From Coriobacteriaceae bacterium (GTDB taxonomy: Bacteria > Actinomycetota > Coriobacteriia > Anaerosomatales > SLCP01), in NCBI GenBank assembly GCA_003563465.1, contig PWVH01000134.1:1-23584 (forward strand): DNA of 23,584 nucleotides. The letters are read 5' to 3'. A program made the translations under genes and the position numbers. Of this stretch, positions 22,825 to 23,584 are shown in pieces. The notes below the pieces were generated by a model. That model did not search any database, had not been told where the DNA came from, and worked only from the letters and a program-made list of their open reading frames with translations. Each line of letters starts with the position of its first letter. Within the stretch, counting starts at the first letter, position 1.

Positions 22825-23414
22825 CTTCCAGCCAACTCGGCGGCCTCGCGAAACGCCTTGCTCACACGTCCGGTCCTCCGTCGAGATGCACGCGCCGAGC
22901 GCACTCCGGAGATCACTTGCTCGAGTTCGGCGATGTCGACGGTCACGTCCTCACGCAAGGGCGTGTGCCCGAGCGGTATGCCCACTATCTCTCTGCCGAG
23001 GATCCTTTCGATGAGTTCGATGCGCCAGTCACTTGCCATCAGGATGATCACGTCGTATTCGCGCAACGTGGCGAGCGTCTCGAGCAGGCGGTTGAAGACC
23101 TCACCGGCCGATCCGCTCTCGATGCTCTCCCGCTCTGCCTGACTGAAGACCAGCACGAAGTCCACTGCGTGCTCCTCGGCAAGCCGCTTGACCTCATCGG
23201 CGTTGGCTACCGGAAAGCCCACGAGCGCGATGCGGGCACCCCGACGTATCTCACCGAGCGACTCGAGGAAGGAGACGAACGAACGCTGCACGCCGTGGGC
23301 GCGCGCCGTCTCCTCCTGAGTGGCGCCGGCTTCACGGTCGCTGAGGATGTCGGTGAGCGCATCGAAGAGCTTCTCCTGGCTCACCACCTTCTCACCGATG
23401 CGGAAGAACCTCAC
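22803..23414 (-). CDS. HTH regulator-like protein paired with the following gene
   Basis: A 203-aa protein with RIGEKVVSQEKL at the N-terminus. A helix-turn-helix lies at about residues 31-53 (ATQEETARAHGVQRSFVSFL), followed by an alpha/beta domain (RIALVGFPVANADEV, DFVLVFSQAERE, YDVIILMASDWRIELIE) that looks like a ligand-sensing or nucleotide-fold module. The last 35 residues are basic. The GTG at 23414 has GGAGGT 5 bases upstream. It overlaps the next gene and lies 20 bases after coaX, so the three appear to form one operon. Its targets are unknown; control of its own operon is the simplest inference. Confidence 0.8.
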   Translation of the reverse strand: MRFFRIGEKVVSQEKLFDALTDILSDREAGATQEETARAHGVQRSFVSFLESLGEIRRGARIALVGFPVANADEVKRLAEEHAVDFVLVFSQAERESIESGSAGEVFNRLLETLATLREYDVIILMASDWRIELIERILGREIVGIPLGHTPLREDVTVDIAELEQVISGVRSARASRRRTGRVSKAFREAAELAGRWTPSKK

Positions 23415-23434
23415 CTGCTACCTCCATCCAGGTA

Positions 23435-23584
23435 TCACGCGTTTCGGCGATACACAGTCATCAGGCCTGCGAGCGTGAGATCGGGCTCCACGGCCGTGAT
23501 CGTCTCGCAGAGCGGCGCCATCTGCTCGGCAAGCCCGCCTGTGGCCACAACAGGTGTCTCGGTACCGAGTTCCTGCCAGATCCG
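23435..23584 (-). CDS. coaX: Type III pantothenate kinase, C-terminal 49 residues (partial)
   Basis: The frame enters from the right edge and encodes 49 residues ending ...LAGLMTVYRRNA. PVVATGGLAEQMAPL followed by VEPDLTLAGLMTVYRRN is the typical CoaX C-terminus: the ATP-binding TGG-L segment, then the PDLTL-GL end. CoaX phosphorylates pantothenate in the first step of coenzyme A synthesis. The 5' part lies outside the window. It probably heads the operon with the HTH protein and the quinate-dehydrogenase-like protein. Confidence 0.9.
   Translation of the reverse strand, partial: RIWQELGTETPVVATGGLAEQMAPLCETITAVEPDLTLAGLMTVYRRNA

Overview
The window is high-GC bacterial DNA. Almost every gene lies on the minus strand, in tightly packed operons joined by ATGA, GTGA or few-base junctions. 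The content is tetrapyrrole biosynthesis plus cytochrome c maturation. The combination of the siroheme-dependent (Ahb) heme route, a System I (Ccm) apparatus with an unusual Cys-type CcmE, GC-rich sequence and frequent GTG starts suggests an anaerobic or microaerophilic actinobacterium, perhaps a deep-branching environmental relative of the Coriobacteriia. That placement is inference; no rRNA is present to prove it.

Layout in the direction of transcription, right to left. (1) 23584-21862: the 3' end of coaX (type III pantothenate kinase), an HTH regulator and a conserved protein usually auto-annotated as quinate 5-dehydrogenase. (2) 21661-13913: ccmE (two OB folds), possibly a 30-codon ORF, ccmF, ccmA, ccmB, ccmC, ccmD, a CcsA/HemX-type membrane protein, sirC (precorrin-2 dehydrogenase) and a KDSR-like short-chain dehydrogenase. 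A promoter-like pair lies at 21788-21816. (3) 13704-8597: hemA, hemC, a cobA-hemD fusion and ahbC, preceded by a good promoter candidate and a 144-nt leader with three mutually crossing inverted repeats. (4) 8501-7032: tRNA-Ala(CGC), a 77-aa single-span membrane protein and hemB. (5) 2782-477: ahbD and a fused ahbA-ahbB gene. (6) The only confident plus-strand gene, 3029-7015, sits between hemB and ahbD. It encodes a 1328-aa protein with two class III cyclase domains, a P-loop NTPase and TPRs, the order found in eukaryotic soluble adenylyl cyclase. (7) 1-476 has no convincing complete gene; it holds hairpins, a 30-bp-period repeat and perhaps the start of a gene leaving the left edge.

Together the genes cover glutamyl-tRNA to heme b except for one step. 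HemA makes glutamate-1-semialdehyde, and HemL, which is not in the window, must make 5-aminolevulinate. HemB, HemC and HemD then build uroporphyrinogen III, CobA and SirC convert it to sirohydrochlorin and perhaps siroheme, AhbAB decarboxylates siroheme, AhbC makes iron-coproporphyrin III and AhbD makes heme b. CcmABCDEF would deliver that heme to apocytochromes c. No CcmG, CcmH or CcmI is seen here. This fits the known variant System I in which CcmE carries CxxxY and CcmH is absent.
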